A DNA stretch of 64,000 nt from Allium sativum (GCA_030737875.1 CM060911.1:92958599-93022598); one strand, 5' to 3'; positions 11,563 through 22,986 are shown, counted from the stretch's first letter. The notes: generated by a model from the letters alone, not told the origin. Program-made: numbers and translations.

Positions 11563-12128
11563 TGTTGAAATTAATGATTCAAATATTAGTGGAGAAGGAA
11601 AGAAATTGATTGATTGTCAATCAATTAATTGGCTTGTTTATGGAAAGGGATAAGAGGAAGATTTTTTTTGGAAGAAAAATAATTAATAGGCCAATCAATC
11701 AATTGATGAAGAAAGGGAAAGAGATTGAGACCATAATTATGCCATCCATTTATGCTCCAATCAAATCAAGGAAGATATTTATTTTTCTTCATGTCCTAGA
11801 AACTTCTATTCTTTATCTCCAAGAAATCCCTATATAATTAGGGGTCATGTTATTGTATGAAAAAAAAAAAGAGTAATCCACCATTAGTCTTCTCTCTATT
11901 GTAATCTGTTGTACTCATTTCTTCACTGAGAAATAAAGGTTGTTGGGTCTCCGTGGACGTAGGCAAAGCCGAACCACGTTAAAAATTGGTGTGCTCTTTC
12001 CTCTATTTTTGTTCTCTCTATAAATTTGTGCCACTTGTTTTTATTTTTGGCGTTGTTGAAATTGTTGACAGACTAGATCATTGGGTTAATTCGTATTCCG
12101 CTGCCCAAATCTCTGATTTTGCACTACA
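11563..12128 (+). repeat. Copia 3' LTR
   Basis: 566 bp, beginning TGTTGAAATT and ending GCACTACA, nearly identical to 6872-7436. It is followed directly by TTATA. Confidence 0.95.
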
Positions 12129-12133
12129 TTATA
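12129..12133 (+). repeat. Right target-site duplication of copia element (TTATA)
   Basis: Exact copy of 6867-6871. Confidence 0.9.
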
Positions 12134-13809
12134 AGGTATACATTTGTTTCATTGTAGATAGAGATATTAGAGATTAGTTGCATATTCAATGTTAAAGTCG
12201 AACTGACATGAAAAAAAATGGTTGACATAGGTTGACATAAGTTTACATTGTGTCATTTATCTAGGTAGGAACTACACGATTCTTTTTGTTATGATGGTAA
12301 CATATTGAATACGTTGAGGTAGTTTAGTGGCTAGTTTAGTGATAGGAGACTATATATATACATACACACACAAACACATACATATATATTTTATCATCAA
12401 AATGAGCACACACACACAGACTTCTTTAATATGATACCTTAGCTACAAAATGAGCACCAAGAAACAGTTTTTGCATCAAAAAGACAGGTTAGTTAAAACT
12501 ATAAAATGTTAGTCAATGAAAGAGTATGAGCATCCAAACTGTATTTCGATGTTAACAAACAAGAGCAAGTACTGCAAAAGAGAAAGAAAAGAGAAAGCAA
12601 ACCAAGATAAAGAAGTATAAAGAAAAGAGCCAGAATTCCCAAAGGAAAGAATAATTTAGTTGTAAGAAGCAAAATGGAGAAATGAATGTATTGAAAGAAG
12701 GAAGGTAATGGAGAATTCAAGAATGAATGGGGTTTTTATTTGTGAAGGGAATGAAACAAAGAATGAGACAAGTTTCACTTTCATCTGTCGGTTGTCTGTG
12801 CAGGCTGTTATAGTTTATACTTTATATTTTTATAGATTTTGTTTTCCAAGTTCTAGTTTCACATATTACTTTCAACATTACTCGATTAAAGCAAGAACAT
12901 GAAATAAAATTTTATAGTTGATTACTGGCATCATATGCATTAGTTCTTTTTCTTTTTTCCACATGCTGTTTACCACTGAAAATTGGATGGTACACTATTT
13001 GTTATCCTTCCTCCAAAATACATATGAACTTAAACCATTTATGTGTTTCATATTAATTTTTCTTTGTAAAGACACCATCTTTAAAGAAGAAAAATGAAAG
13101 CTTTTAGCTACAACAATTGAAATGCAGTATCTTTGAACCGTTCTACTTTTAACGTAGTCCTCATTATAGTTTTATGACAGGAGACTATATATTTTAGAAT
13201 TTTTTTTTAAATATACCGTGTATATAATTTTATCCTTATGATATAAATCAGTCACTAGTTTAGTGGCTTAATATACAACTACGAAATTACTTGGTTGAGT
13301 TGAACCAACGCTATAAATATCTAATGCAAAATTTAAATTTATAACAATTTTTATAATCGAAGAAGAAGTTTTATACTTTAGTCCAAATGGTAAGTACAGA
13401 TTGAGCGCATATAATGCAAACTGAATTTCAAATAGAAGTATAAAAAAACTTGAACAGTAATTTGATTGCAAAATCAAAATTAGACACTAATTCAATTTCT
13501 ACAACAACTAAATACAAGAAGTCAACAAATGAAAAGCAGTAATTTAATTGTCGAGCGATCATACACACTGATACACGGTAATTCAATTTTTAAACGTAGT
13601 GATTTCATTTCAAAGTAGCAGTTCAATTTCAAGGGAAATAATTTGGTTTCAAGCACGTAACTAAATATAATATTTAATGGATCAAAACTCTTTCAATGGA
13701 TCAAATCTAAAATAACAATTTAATATTTAATATGTTACCTACAAATATGTATAGTATATCATTGAGTAAAATAAATTAAAATGCAAAAAGTATATAACTA
13801 AACACTTAC
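12134..13809. other. Intron 2 of the TNPA-like gene, proximal part
   Basis: AT-rich, with no supported gene. It contains a CA/TA-rich simple repeat at about 12352-12418. Short related segments occur around 12320-12355 and 13175-13265 (GGAGACTATATAT and TAGTTTAGTGGCT). GTAAGT at 13809-13804 on the minus strand is a consensus splice donor for exon 2. Confidence 0.55.
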
Positions 13810-14458
13810 CAGCACATCCTGCCAAATGGCCTCATGTATGTGAGGTGGGATTAGATCCCACTTAGGCCAACAACTTGACATCCGAGCCCTATATGCAGCT
13901 CTCGAAATGTCCAAAATAACCCTCGAAGGTTGCAGATCAAAAATACTGCGTTAAATATAATATACATGAGTTATAGTAAAAATAATAATTAATATTCTAA
14001 ATGAAGATTAATTTTTACCCTGTACTCGTAGAAACCAAGGAGATGACTGGACGTTGAGGGGGTTGTGATCCAGAACCCTCACTCGAAGAATTCCCTCTAG
14101 ATGACATACCTATCACATACAAACTATTTTAAAAGATAACAATAACATCATATTCAAATTTATTTTACGACTAACTTACACAAACGATAAAAGCATCTAA
14201 ATAAATGACATAAAACATAATGAAATCGTTTATACCTATGTTTCATTGGGTCTCATATTCCAAGGAGTAACATATTACATTGCATATTTAATATAAATAG
14301 GAAATACAGAGTTACATGAATTGCATATGACATAAAAGATGTAAAAAAAATGATCATAATATCAGAAAATAAAACAGAGTTACACGAATTGCAGAATGTA
14401 CGTTGTATACTCCATAATTACATTACAACTAGACAGATAATACTCATCATGATCCACA

Positions 14459-17400
14459 TTAGTCATCATCTTCTTCTAATTCAGATTCGGCCTCAGATTC
14501 TACATTATCTTCCTCCGCACTCTCAAACGCTTCTACTAAAACATTTGTCTCATCGACCAGAGGACCAAAATCAGCATGGTCGTCTTCAATTAGAATTTCA
14601 TTGTTCTATTCGAGTTCTGCCTGATAGGCTCCTTCTTCTGAAATATTCTTCCCGTCGAACGTAAATCTAGCCTTTGTTTTAAAAACTGCCGACCAATCTG
14701 CTTTATCTCTTTTTAGAGACGGGTAAGGAGCGTAATAAACTCGAAATGCTTGTTTGGCTGATACAAAAGGATCATACTTGTAATAGTGCGATGTATGCTT
14801 AATTTCAATCAGATTATAATCCTTATGCACATTAATCCCAGATCGTGGAATAGTACTAAACCAATCACATTTAAGTAGAAACACCTCCTCCGCGGGTCGT
14901 GAGAAATTTGTCAGTTGAAATACTTGTGTTAAAATGCCATAAAAATCATTAATGTGATTTTCAGGATCATCGCTGTCTTTAACAAATACACCTGTGTTGT
15001 TCGTTAATTTTTCAGCACCGTATTCTTCGGTGTTAAATTTATATCCATTAACAAAATATATTTGATATGTCTTGACCAATCTTTTTGGTCCCATTGCAAG
15101 ATGTTTCAACCCTTCATCAACAACACAATTTTTGGGTTCATAAACATAATTTGTAAGCCAAGCAGAAAATTCTTTACCGATATCTCCGTTTGGATGTTCA
15201 CGTTCATAAACGCTGTAAGTAGAAATAAAATTTTACATTAATTATCACACATAAACAAAAATGTAGAAATGAATGAAACACTAATTGGTATTTCATATTA
15301 CGTAACAAACGGTGCAACTTCAACACAATTTAGAAGAATATAAGTGTGTGCTACATGCAGATCTTTATCTTCTAGCTATACGTCTACACATTTCCCAGAA
15401 GGTCGACCATGTTGTCTAAAAATAGAAAAAACTGTTTAGGACGATTCTTGTACGTCTCCTTCGTCATTTCAAGGAACACTTTGAAATGATGTATTCACAT
15501 GATCACTGAAATAATGAGAGAAAAAGAACGAAGCTTCTTCTTCGATGTAAGATTTGCATATTGAGCCTTCAACTCGTGTTTTTTGTCTCACTTTTTTCTT
15601 CAAATGACTCAGATATCTATACAAAATAATTTACATTATTTCATAATTTTAAGTGGAATTAAATTAATGAGTCACATGTTTATATTAACCTCTCAAACGG
15701 ATACATTCATCCATATTGGACGGGACTTCTAAGTCGTGCTTCAGTTGGAAGGTGAACAAGTAAATGCTCCATTACATTAAAAAAACCTGGTGGGAATATT
15801 TTCTCCAATTTGCAAAGCAATATTGTAATATCTACTTCGAATTTACATAAGCGTTCCACTTTTAAAGTAGTCAAACAAAGGTCTTTGTAAAACAAACTAA
15901 GCTCCGTTAATACCTTCCACACTTTTAACGGCAGTAGCTCTTTGAACTTAACGGGAAATAAATGCTCCATCATTATGTGACAATCCTGACTTTTCATTCC
16001 GCTTAATTTACCATTTTTGAAGTCAACACGTCTACGAAGGTTTGATGAAATCCCATCAGGAAATCTTAACCCTTCAACCCATTTTAACACAACTTTAACC
16101 TGATTATTATCTAATTCATAACATGCTTTGGTTTTTTTACTCACATTTGGTTTCATATGAAGCTCGGGACGTTTGCATAATTCTTCTACATCGCGCCTTG
16201 ATTTCAAATCATCTTTAGTTTTCCTTTAACATTCAAAACTGTATTAAAAACATTATCAAATACATTTTTCTCATTGTGCATCACATCAATATTATGACGA
16301 AGCAGAAGATGTTTTCAATATGGCAACTCCCAAAAAATAAACTATTTACACCAATTGTGATAAATCGATTTGCCTTCAATTTCTGTTTGAACTCCAGTTT
16401 TGTATATCTTTAGACGATTTTCAACCATTTCATATATTTCTTCACTAGACCATAGTGTTGGAGGTTGTCTGGTTTCTACTCTATTAGCCAAAAAGTTTTT
16501 CTTGTCTACTCTGAAAGGATGGTTTACATGGAGAAAACATCGATGGCAGTCAAACCATGGAATTTTCTTACCATGTGGTAAGGAAAACACTCGTGTCTCT
16601 TCCATGCAATATGGACATGATAGACGACCAGCAGTACTCCATCCTGAAAGCATTGCATAGGTAGGAAAATCACTTATAGTCCACAACAAAAAAGCAAACA
16701 TACAAAAAAAATTCTTCTTCGAAACATCGTATGTTTCTACTCCTTCGTTCCGTAATGTTTTTAATTCTTCAATTAACGATTGTAAATAAACATCAATTCC
16801 TTGTGCCGGATCGTCGGGGCCAGGAACAACAACAGTAAGAAACATATATTGCATTTTCATACACATCCATGGAGGTAAATTATAAGGTGTGATGATAATG
16901 GGTCATGATGAGTATTTAGAACCAAATTGAGAAAATGGTGAAAAACCATCCGTACATAATCCTAGTCTGACATTACAACTCTCCGCTGCAAAATTCGGAT
17001 AAGTTTTATCGAGATGCTTCCATGCTTCCCCATCGGCCGGATAGGTAAACGTACCTTCTTCTTCCGATCTCACCATATGCCATCTCATATGAGATGCAGT
17101 TACAGAAGACGCATACAATCTTTGAAGCCTTGGAGTAATCGGTAAGTAATGCATAAGTTTAAATGGAACTTACTTTCCCTTTTTCTTTCTTTGTTTATAT
17201 CTTTCTTTATTACATATTTTACAATTTCTAATGTTTACGTCATCTTTCCAAAACAACATGCATCCTTTTACACATGTATCTAAATTCTGATAAGGTAAAC
17301 CAAATGCCGACATTATTTTTTTAACTTTGTAGTGATCTTCACACATTAAATTATCCGGTGGCATGTGCCTTTTTGCAGCTTGTACAATAGCTGTAAACCC

Positions 17401-17949
17401 AGCTTCAGTGATGTTGTATATTGACTTCATCGCAATGTATTCTGCGATTACCAATAGCTGAGTGCCACTTTTACAACCATCCCAAATAGGTTTCTTAGCA
17501 TTATCCAACAAATTATAAATTTTCTTAGCTTCAATATTAGGTTATTCATCATTTTCATCATCGCCATCAACTGCATTCATAGGAAACATTGACTGTGCTG
17601 CGTCTTCGACCATATTTTCAATACGGGGTATACTAATATTTTCATCAACAACACTTTCTACCTCGGTCTCTATAGGAGTATTTGATACAACTTCTCCATG
17701 ATGATCCCAAAAATAATACTCGGGCATGAATCCGTTTTTGCACAAATGGACTTTCACAACATCGGGTAACAAATACTTCAAATGTCTACACTTGCTACAC
17801 GAACAACGAATTTCAGGATCGCTTCCATTATTACTTAAAACGAATTCAACAAAGACATTTATATCATTATAAAAATCTTCTTTTATTGAACATCTATGTC
17901 CTCTCCTTTGATACATCCAACTCCTCTGATCAGCAAAATAATCAATCAT
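14459..17949 (-). pseudogene. TNP2-type CACTA transposase gene, three exons, many stop codons
   Basis: Exons on the minus strand are 17949-15690, 15616-15302 and 15212-14459, joined by 73-bp and 89-bp GT-AG introns. With one missing base near 16217-16221 the frame is exactly 1110 codons. The N-terminal zinc-binding transposon-associated region shows RSWMYQRR and CSCSKCRHLKY. The TNP2/Transposase_21 core follows, with LPITPRLQRLYASS, RLGLCTDGFSPF, TISDFPTYAMLSGWST, and DVMHNEKN near 16266-16290. Next are a DUF4218-like region (LPLKVWKVLTELSLFYKDLC, FFNVMEHLLVHLP) and a DUF4216-like region (FLLKCDWFS, KQAFRVYYAPYP), then an acidic tail. Stops are TAA 17544, TAA 17172, TGA 16905, TAG 16344, TGA 16317, TGA 15709, TGA 15471, TAA 15438, TAG 15378 and TAG 14608 (first bases). 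TNP2 is the DDE-type catalytic protein of CACTA transposons. This copy cannot make it. Confidence 0.88.
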
Positions 17950-20016
17950 TTTTCCTATTTGACAAATTTAGTCATAAGTTCAAAAATTAATAACGGTTGA
18001 AAGCAAGTAACATTTTCAGTAAGTTAAAAAAAAAAATTAATAATGGTTGAAAGCAAAGAAGAAGGATTATTTAGTAATATATATTTTTAGCAAAACAGTG
18101 GTGCACATAAAGTATATTTTGGTATATGAATAGAATTCGCCTTTACATAATTCATGACATTTTAACCATGTTTCTCAATATTTGATAGTCATTTGCAAAT
18201 TTGATTAAAATTTCTTTGTTATGTGAAATACATAAATATATTTAAAGGATGATGAGCAAGATTTTTTTTTATATGTTGATTAAGTTATATGTGCACTATT
18301 TATTTTTTATATGTACAGGAATCTTAGTTTGTATTTTTTATATGGTGACATGAATATTTCTTGAACAAAAGTGATCCATTAAATGTTGAGGAAATATGTT
18401 GTGATCTATGTGAATATGAAGTTACTCCCAAATCGGTGTTAATCAATCAAGGTATTCACATCAAAAGTTCTTTTTAAATATTGATACATAAAATCAATTG
18501 TTATAGTACATTGAATGAGAAAAATAAGATCTCGAAATGTACTAATTATCCTTACGTCATTCAGCTAGACACCTTCACCACTATTGTCATATTAGACGCC
18601 CTTTATATAATTGGGTAATAGTATATTTTCCTCTTGAACTGTATGACAATTAAGACCTGTTTAACAAAAATATCATACACGCCTTTATCTCATATCACAA
18701 TATTGCTATGACAAATATTGTTTCTTAGGTTTTTCTTGTTTTGATATGATAGTGTCGTGCGCTTGGTCCTAATCGAAAGTTAAGATGGAGCTTGATTTCT
18801 TTAGCACATATAAGTTTTTTATGGCAATTTTTCATGGTAATCTTTTAGAATAATAATTAATGGCTAGATTTTACATGGTCAGGCATCCTACTTCCCATTA
18901 TAAACAGAGTAAACATTTACAATTGTATACTACTTCGTCTCAAACGATTCAACAAAATTTCGGCAGCATTTCCCTTTTGTTTTCTGCATTGTACACATGT
19001 ACGCAGGAAACAAGAAGAAAAATTACATCGAAATTTTGTGAATCTTTTGAAATGAAGTAGCATACAAAATGTACATGTTTACTGCGTTTATAACTTGTCC
19101 AATACAAGGACAAATCCAACAAATATTGTACCAGACGAATATAGATGGCCGTTTTTTAATTTGACAAAAACGACTATTTATATAACGATCATGTACAACA
19201 TCCGTCGGACGGGGCCGATAACACTCTAGGGGATATCAGTCAATTAGGTGTGCGCATTTTACTATAAAAATACGTTTTACTGCAACACAAAAATATTTTA
19301 TCATCTCACATCTGCTTGACATTTCAATTAACTTAAAGCCAATTTACCATTATCGTCGTTTCAATAGGCACAACTAGAATTTAGGCTCATGATATTTTTT
19401 GTGTATTTAGTCAAAATTTGCACGATGTACTATTCTTGTTTGGTCCATTCATTTTTTTCGTATGTCAACTAACACATACAAGAAAGATAAGCGCAAAACG
19501 GTGCACATGTATACAAATATCCTAAATTATACAACGGCTAAAACCAAGCTAAATGAGAACATATCCACAAATACCCAAACATAGCACATAAATTTTCAGC
19601 TTCACAATATAGCATGAAATATGCACATAATAGGATATTATTGCCCACTACTATGCTATTGGAATCAATTACTATCAACAATTAACCCTATTTTTCGATT
19701 TAGAACATAAATAGGTTTAGGAAAAAAATGGATTTTAAGTAAATAAAGAGATTATACCTGAAATTGCTTGCCCAAAAAGTTAGAGATGAAGCCGGGGAGG
19801 ATTATACGCGAGGAAATCAAAGATTGGGAGTGAAAAAATCGATTTTGAGTGTGGGTTTACGGTATAACTCGGAGCTGGAAGAATTTGTGGTAAACAAAGG
19901 TAAAGTGGAAGAAAGGCTCGTGGCAGGTTAAAACCGATTATATGCGATGGCTTCCGACGGCCGTCGCAAGCCGTTGGAAGTTACCGTCGGAAGCCGTCGT
20001 GAGGGCACGTCACTAA
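17950..20016. other. Right (5') subterminal and leader region of CACTA element 1
   Basis: No coding sequence is supported. The region lies between the TNP2 start and the right terminus, so it should hold the promoter and untranslated leader of the element's transcript. A GC-richer cluster at 19944-19999 has CCGTCGGAAGCC-type repeats in both orientations, the likely TNPA-binding subterminal array. A near-palindrome CCGTCGGACGG occurs around 19200-19212. Confidence 0.5.
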
Positions 20017-20023
20017 CTTAAGT

Positions 20024-20036
20024 CTTTCTTGTAGTG
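20024..20036 (-). repeat. Right terminal inverted repeat of CACTA element 1
   Basis: Reads CACTACAAGAAAG on the minus strand, the canonical terminus of plant CACTA transposons. The next bases on the plus strand are GTAAATC. Confidence 0.8.
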
Positions 20037-20198
20037 GTAAATCACAAAGCCTTCATCCGAAAATTCACCAAGCTTGTAATGTCCGTTTTGAGGACCATTG
20101 TAAATCGGTGCTTCCAGATCTAAAACTTTCGTTATCCAAACAACTTTCTCAACACCTTCCATTATCTCTCTAAAATGACACATTGGTTTGTGTTCCAA
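20037..20198 (-). pseudogene. Unidentified exon-like coding fragment abutting the CACTA end
   Basis: The minus strand is open from about 20198 towards the CACTA terminus, with a protein-like composition that includes FREIMEGVEKVVWITKVLDL and GEFSDEGFVIY. The last residues of the open frame (YHYKKDLS) are encoded by the transposon terminus itself. So either the CACTA element inserted into a coding exon or the frame is fortuitous. A neighbouring frame (EKAYIGTQTN, about 20215-20180) is also open, which suggests a one-base frameshift. I do not recognise the family. No continuation is visible left of the element. Confidence 0.35.
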
Positions 20199-21470
20199 TG
20201 TAAGCTTTTTCTACATTCTTCTTCAAATCTTGTGATAATAGCATTACAAGTTATTTTTCCCTGACTGTACCTGAACAAGCAGCGCTTCATTTTAAAGTTT
20301 ATGAATATGACATGTCTAAGAAGCATGATTTAGGTGGTCAGAGCTGAGGCCTGGGATCCGGGCTGTACCCTTGTATGACCACAATGGTAATAAGTTCTCT
20401 ATTAAACTAAGCCATCATACAGGGATTCAAGGGTATAATGTACAAACTAAAATAACTAAGCATGCATGTACAATTGCGTGAAATTAACATCACATTTTTC
20501 CCTAGTTATTTATTGAAATGTGAACATAACTGTCAGCACATAAGAAATAAAATTTGTAAACACAGCAGTATATTAAATTTTTAGAATTCAATTAGTTACA
20601 TCCAAGCTTGTCAGCCTGACCAATACTCATTCTTGAATTTTTGTTATGCTCGGTCATCTATGACTTTTCAACCATCCTTTCTATAAGTTTTCCCTATTTT
20701 GAACATATAGTTTCATCTTTTAAAAATTCTTAACCATTACCATTTATGTTTCTTTTTTCAATAATTCTCATATTTATAAATGCCACAGAAAATTTCAAGC
20801 GTTTTGTAGTGCCCTCTACCGTTGAGCCAAAACGGTTCGTATTTTTCTTTGTTTGTACATTATACTCTTGAATCCCTGTATGAATTATAGTGAATGATGT
20901 TTTTAAATGAGTATAACTAAGCCAATGAAAAAAAACATAAAGATGCCAAAAGAATACTATGAATACTTCACTTTGGTTCTTTTTCACATGTCATCAGGCC
21001 TTTTTCTATTTTCAGAAGCCGAAATCAAAGTTGTATAAGGTGTAAACATGAGCCAAAAATATGTTTTACCTGATTGTATAAGGTGTACATATGAGCCAAA
21101 ACCGAATATAAGAATTTGTGTGCTTCCATTAAATTTTTCACCATTTCGGCGAAACAGAACAAAACATGAGGGTATCAAACATACCTACAAACTGTTGCCG
21201 CTAAGTCCAACCCATACTTCTGCTAATAACCATCAGATTGCTGCTATTGACTCTTTACATACATGTGTGCAACCTACAACAGAAAATGATAAAAATTAAA
21301 CCATTTTCCACTAAAAAATAGTTTAATAATAAAATAGGTAAGTATATTCAATTGTTGCATTTGTAATAAAATTTATGTAACAACTGTTTTTGGGTCCGTA
21401 GTTTTGGCACATGGATGCATATATTAAAAATTATATTAGTAAATAGGAACACCTCGTAGTTTTAGGACTC
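20199..21470. other. Host-like AT-rich spacer
   Basis: No gene can be supported. It contains an inverted repeat (20415-20447 with 20851-20883) and a 43-bp-spaced direct repeat at 21031 and 21074 (TTGTATAAGGTGTA). Minus-strand frames around 20760-20870 look partly protein-like but are not identifiable. Confidence 0.5.
20415..20883. repeat. 33-bp inverted repeats enclosing about 400 bp
   Basis: Arms at 20415-20447 (starting TCATACAGGGATTCAAGG) and 20851-20883 are reverse complements with one mismatch. The loop shows no further pairing. No clear target duplication flanks it, so its status as a transposable element is unproven. Confidence 0.7.
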
Positions 21471-21816
21471 GAATTTGCATGGCATGCTTGCCTTTTCCAT
21501 CAGGGGCATTGAAGCAATCAGCTAATACAGTCAAAATATCATCTGGAACACTAAAAGTGCCATATGAAAATTGTATGTTAAGTACTAGGAATAGTCACGT
21601 ATAGTTTAGCAACCATTGAAATAACTTATAATATTTAATTAAGACTATTTAAGATTAATTACCTACACACTGTAGCATAAAATTGAAGAACCCTGAATCA
21701 CAATTGCTATAATAATCATCATCATTGCTTTTTCGACGTTTGCCGAGCGCCGAGCGGCACAGTTTAAACTGAGCCTGATGGCCCAAACTGTGCATCAAAA
21801 TGTGTATAATTGCCAT
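21471..21816 (-). pseudogene. Two exon-like blocks of unknown protein
   Basis: On the minus strand, ATG at 21816 opens a frame with GHQAQFKLCRSALGKRRKSN and NCDSGFFNFMLQC, running to a GT around 21665. A second block, about 21555-21455, follows an acceptor-like TTTTAG and encodes VPDDILTVLADCFNAPDGKG and HAMQIRVLKLRG. The frames do not join cleanly with the strongest donor, GTAATT. A GTGTGT donor two codons earlier would join them. The composition looks like real coding sequence, but I recognise no domain. It may be a decayed or fragmentary host gene. Confidence 0.35.
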
Positions 21817-22245
21817 GGTGATTGATTATAAGAACATTTATTCTTACTTAAATATTGGAAATAAAAGTTGAATGGATAAAAGTACTAAGAATCTTAGAAT
21901 ATTATTAAGTCATTATAGGTTTACTTATTTTCAGCTACAACCGCAATTTTGCAAAATTTGGTAAAACTGCATCAATTTGAAATCCATAAGCACACACTTA
22001 TTTATGGATATATCATACATGTCATATCATTATGAAGTTTATCTCAAATATTTCACAAGCGTAATATTAATTTGGTTTTAACTTTGTACAACTACATAGT
22101 ATTCTATAGAAAGTATTAAAAAATAGAAAATATCATGCAAAATAATGTTTACCACCATATGTTAACTGGTTAGATTTTTTTCTAATGGTTTGATCAACAT
22201 TCTATTTAGGTGTGCAGTGGCATATGATAGTAGAAGATGTTAGCT

Positions 22246-22986
22246 TATATAGTTTTAAGTTTGGTAAACTGCCGAAACATATCCCGCAAGTTGCCTTGAA
22301 GTTGATTGTGAGAAAGAATTCTAAATGAATAACTCACAGTTACTAATCCATATGAAACTTAAAATAAAATGAGTTACAGATTTTGCAAATGGCATACTGC
22401 AAATGATTATCTACAAGTGATTAATCAAAGACCAAACAACGAATATATATTTACTTATAGATTTGAAGAAAGATTATACATAACTCGACCACCATTTCCA
22501 AAGTTATTATTTTTCATGTCACCGCATCACAAGCACAGGATCGTAGATTCATGACCTAAAAATAACAGTGAAAAAACTGTGAAAACTGGTTTATATAGGA
22601 ATTTGAAAAAACTTACAGCACAACCGGTGATTTCAAAAGCATCATGTTGTAGCCCAATGCACCATTAAGTCCCAAATTAGACAATTCGCTATGGAAACGG
22701 AGACATGAATAATTTTTTAGTGAATAAATTTAGTATAAATAGTTAGATATTGACATAGAAATTGAGGACATAGGATTTGCTTTCCAATATAACGATGATC
22801 AAACTTTAACATACATAAAAAAAAAGTGTTGTCACGAAGGTAGTAAAACATACATTTTCGTAATTGGTGATCCGGAAAATGTAACGCCTCTCCAACATGA
22901 GTGCATGGATCACCACCATTTGCAGCCCATCCATTCAGTTGACTGAGAGAGTTCAGGCCGCGATACACTGTATTAAGAGCTGACAC
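22246..22986 (-). pseudogene. STRUBBELIG-receptor-family (SRF) LRR kinase remnant, ectodomain exons only
   Basis: At least five exon remnants in the correct SRF order can be read on the minus strand. The first (22986 to about 22850) encodes SALNTVYRGLNSLSQLNGWA and GGDPC. After a one-base loss it continues WRGVTFSGSPITKI and ends at a GTATGT donor. The second (about 22690-22635) encodes ELSNLGLNGALGYNMMLLKS. The third (about 22500-22445) reads DMKNNNFGN and YNLSSNL. The fourth (about 22400-22360) reads NHLQYAICKICNSF. The fifth (about 22320-22250) reads ILSHNQLQGNLRDMFRQFTK. These match the N-terminal SRF motif ending GGDPC and successive LRR exons. The introns are retained, so this is a genomic duplicate, not a retrocopy. 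No kinase domain is visible. The frameshift and missing consensus leucines indicate a pseudogene. SRFs are plasma-membrane signalling receptors of plant tissue patterning. Confidence 0.72.

Larger units (their letters stand above)
6872..12128 (+). mobile_element. Ty1-copia retrotransposon, Tork/Tnt1-like, 5257 bp
   Basis: The element has 565/566-bp LTRs, a tRNA-Met primer site, a gag-pol frame in the order Gag, protease, integrase, reverse transcriptase, RNase H, and a purine-rich tract before the 3' LTR. It is flanked by a perfect TTATA duplication. The integrase-before-RT order and the domain sequences place it in Ty1-copia. Its polyprotein length (1328 residues plus the two stops) and termini (TGTTGAA...ACTACA) resemble Tnt1-type Tork elements. 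It sits in an intron of the CACTA TNPA-like gene. The two LTRs differ by 4 substitutions and two homopolymer length changes, so insertion is recent. One in-frame stop in RT probably makes it non-autonomous. Confidence 0.95.
4380..14107 (-). pseudogene. TNPA-like CACTA protein gene (plant Transposase_24-type), seven exons, two in-frame stops
   Basis: I can trace seven exons on the minus strand: 14107-14019, 13945-13810, 5721-5536, 5470-5369, 5280-5155, 5047-4907 and 4601-4380. All joins use GT-AG introns and keep frame, giving 334 codons including the stop. The start is ATG at 14107. Exon 2 encodes IFDLQPSRVILDISRAAYRA and a WPKWDLIPPHI block. Exon 3 has KKPPWMGVAVWEGFLKYWDS. Exon 4 has NRNKNPVTHRGGSKSF. 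Exon 5 has DVFTRTHA. The last exon has a Glu/Gln-rich, probably coiled-coil segment and an acidic tail. This order is typical of the plant En/Spm-associated family that binds subterminal repeats and assists TNP2. In-frame TAG codons lie at 5268-5266 and 5023-5021. The intron between exons 2 and 3 now holds the copia element. Confidence 0.75.
3956..20036 (-). mobile_element. CACTA (En/Spm-type) DNA transposon 1, interrupted by a copia element
   Basis: The right end reads CTTTCTTGTAGTG at 20024-20036, the reverse complement of the classic CACTACAAGAAAG terminus. Inside are a TNP2-type transposase gene and a TNPA-like gene, both on the minus strand and in the usual order from the right end. Subterminal repeats are seen near both ends. 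A copia retrotransposon with TSD TTATA occupies 6872-12128. Without it the element is about 10.8 kb, a normal size for autonomous CACTA elements. Both genes carry stop codons, so this copy is dead. The left boundary is provisional. The right boundary is well supported by the terminal motif, but a matching target duplication was not found. Confidence 0.75.

Noticed and set aside
12122..12128. CACTACA as a possible CACTA transposon left end
   Set aside because: It is the last 7 bases of the copia 3' LTR, also present at 7430-7436.
12988..13000. GTACACTATTTGTT as the left end of CACTA element 1, with a GTA flank matching the right side
   Set aside because: It would exclude exons of the TNPA-like gene that splice in frame from 13810 to 5721, and the bases after CACTA do not match the right terminus.
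16400..16660. Plus-strand open frame of 86 residues
   Set aside because: It is antisense to the recognisable TNP2 core.
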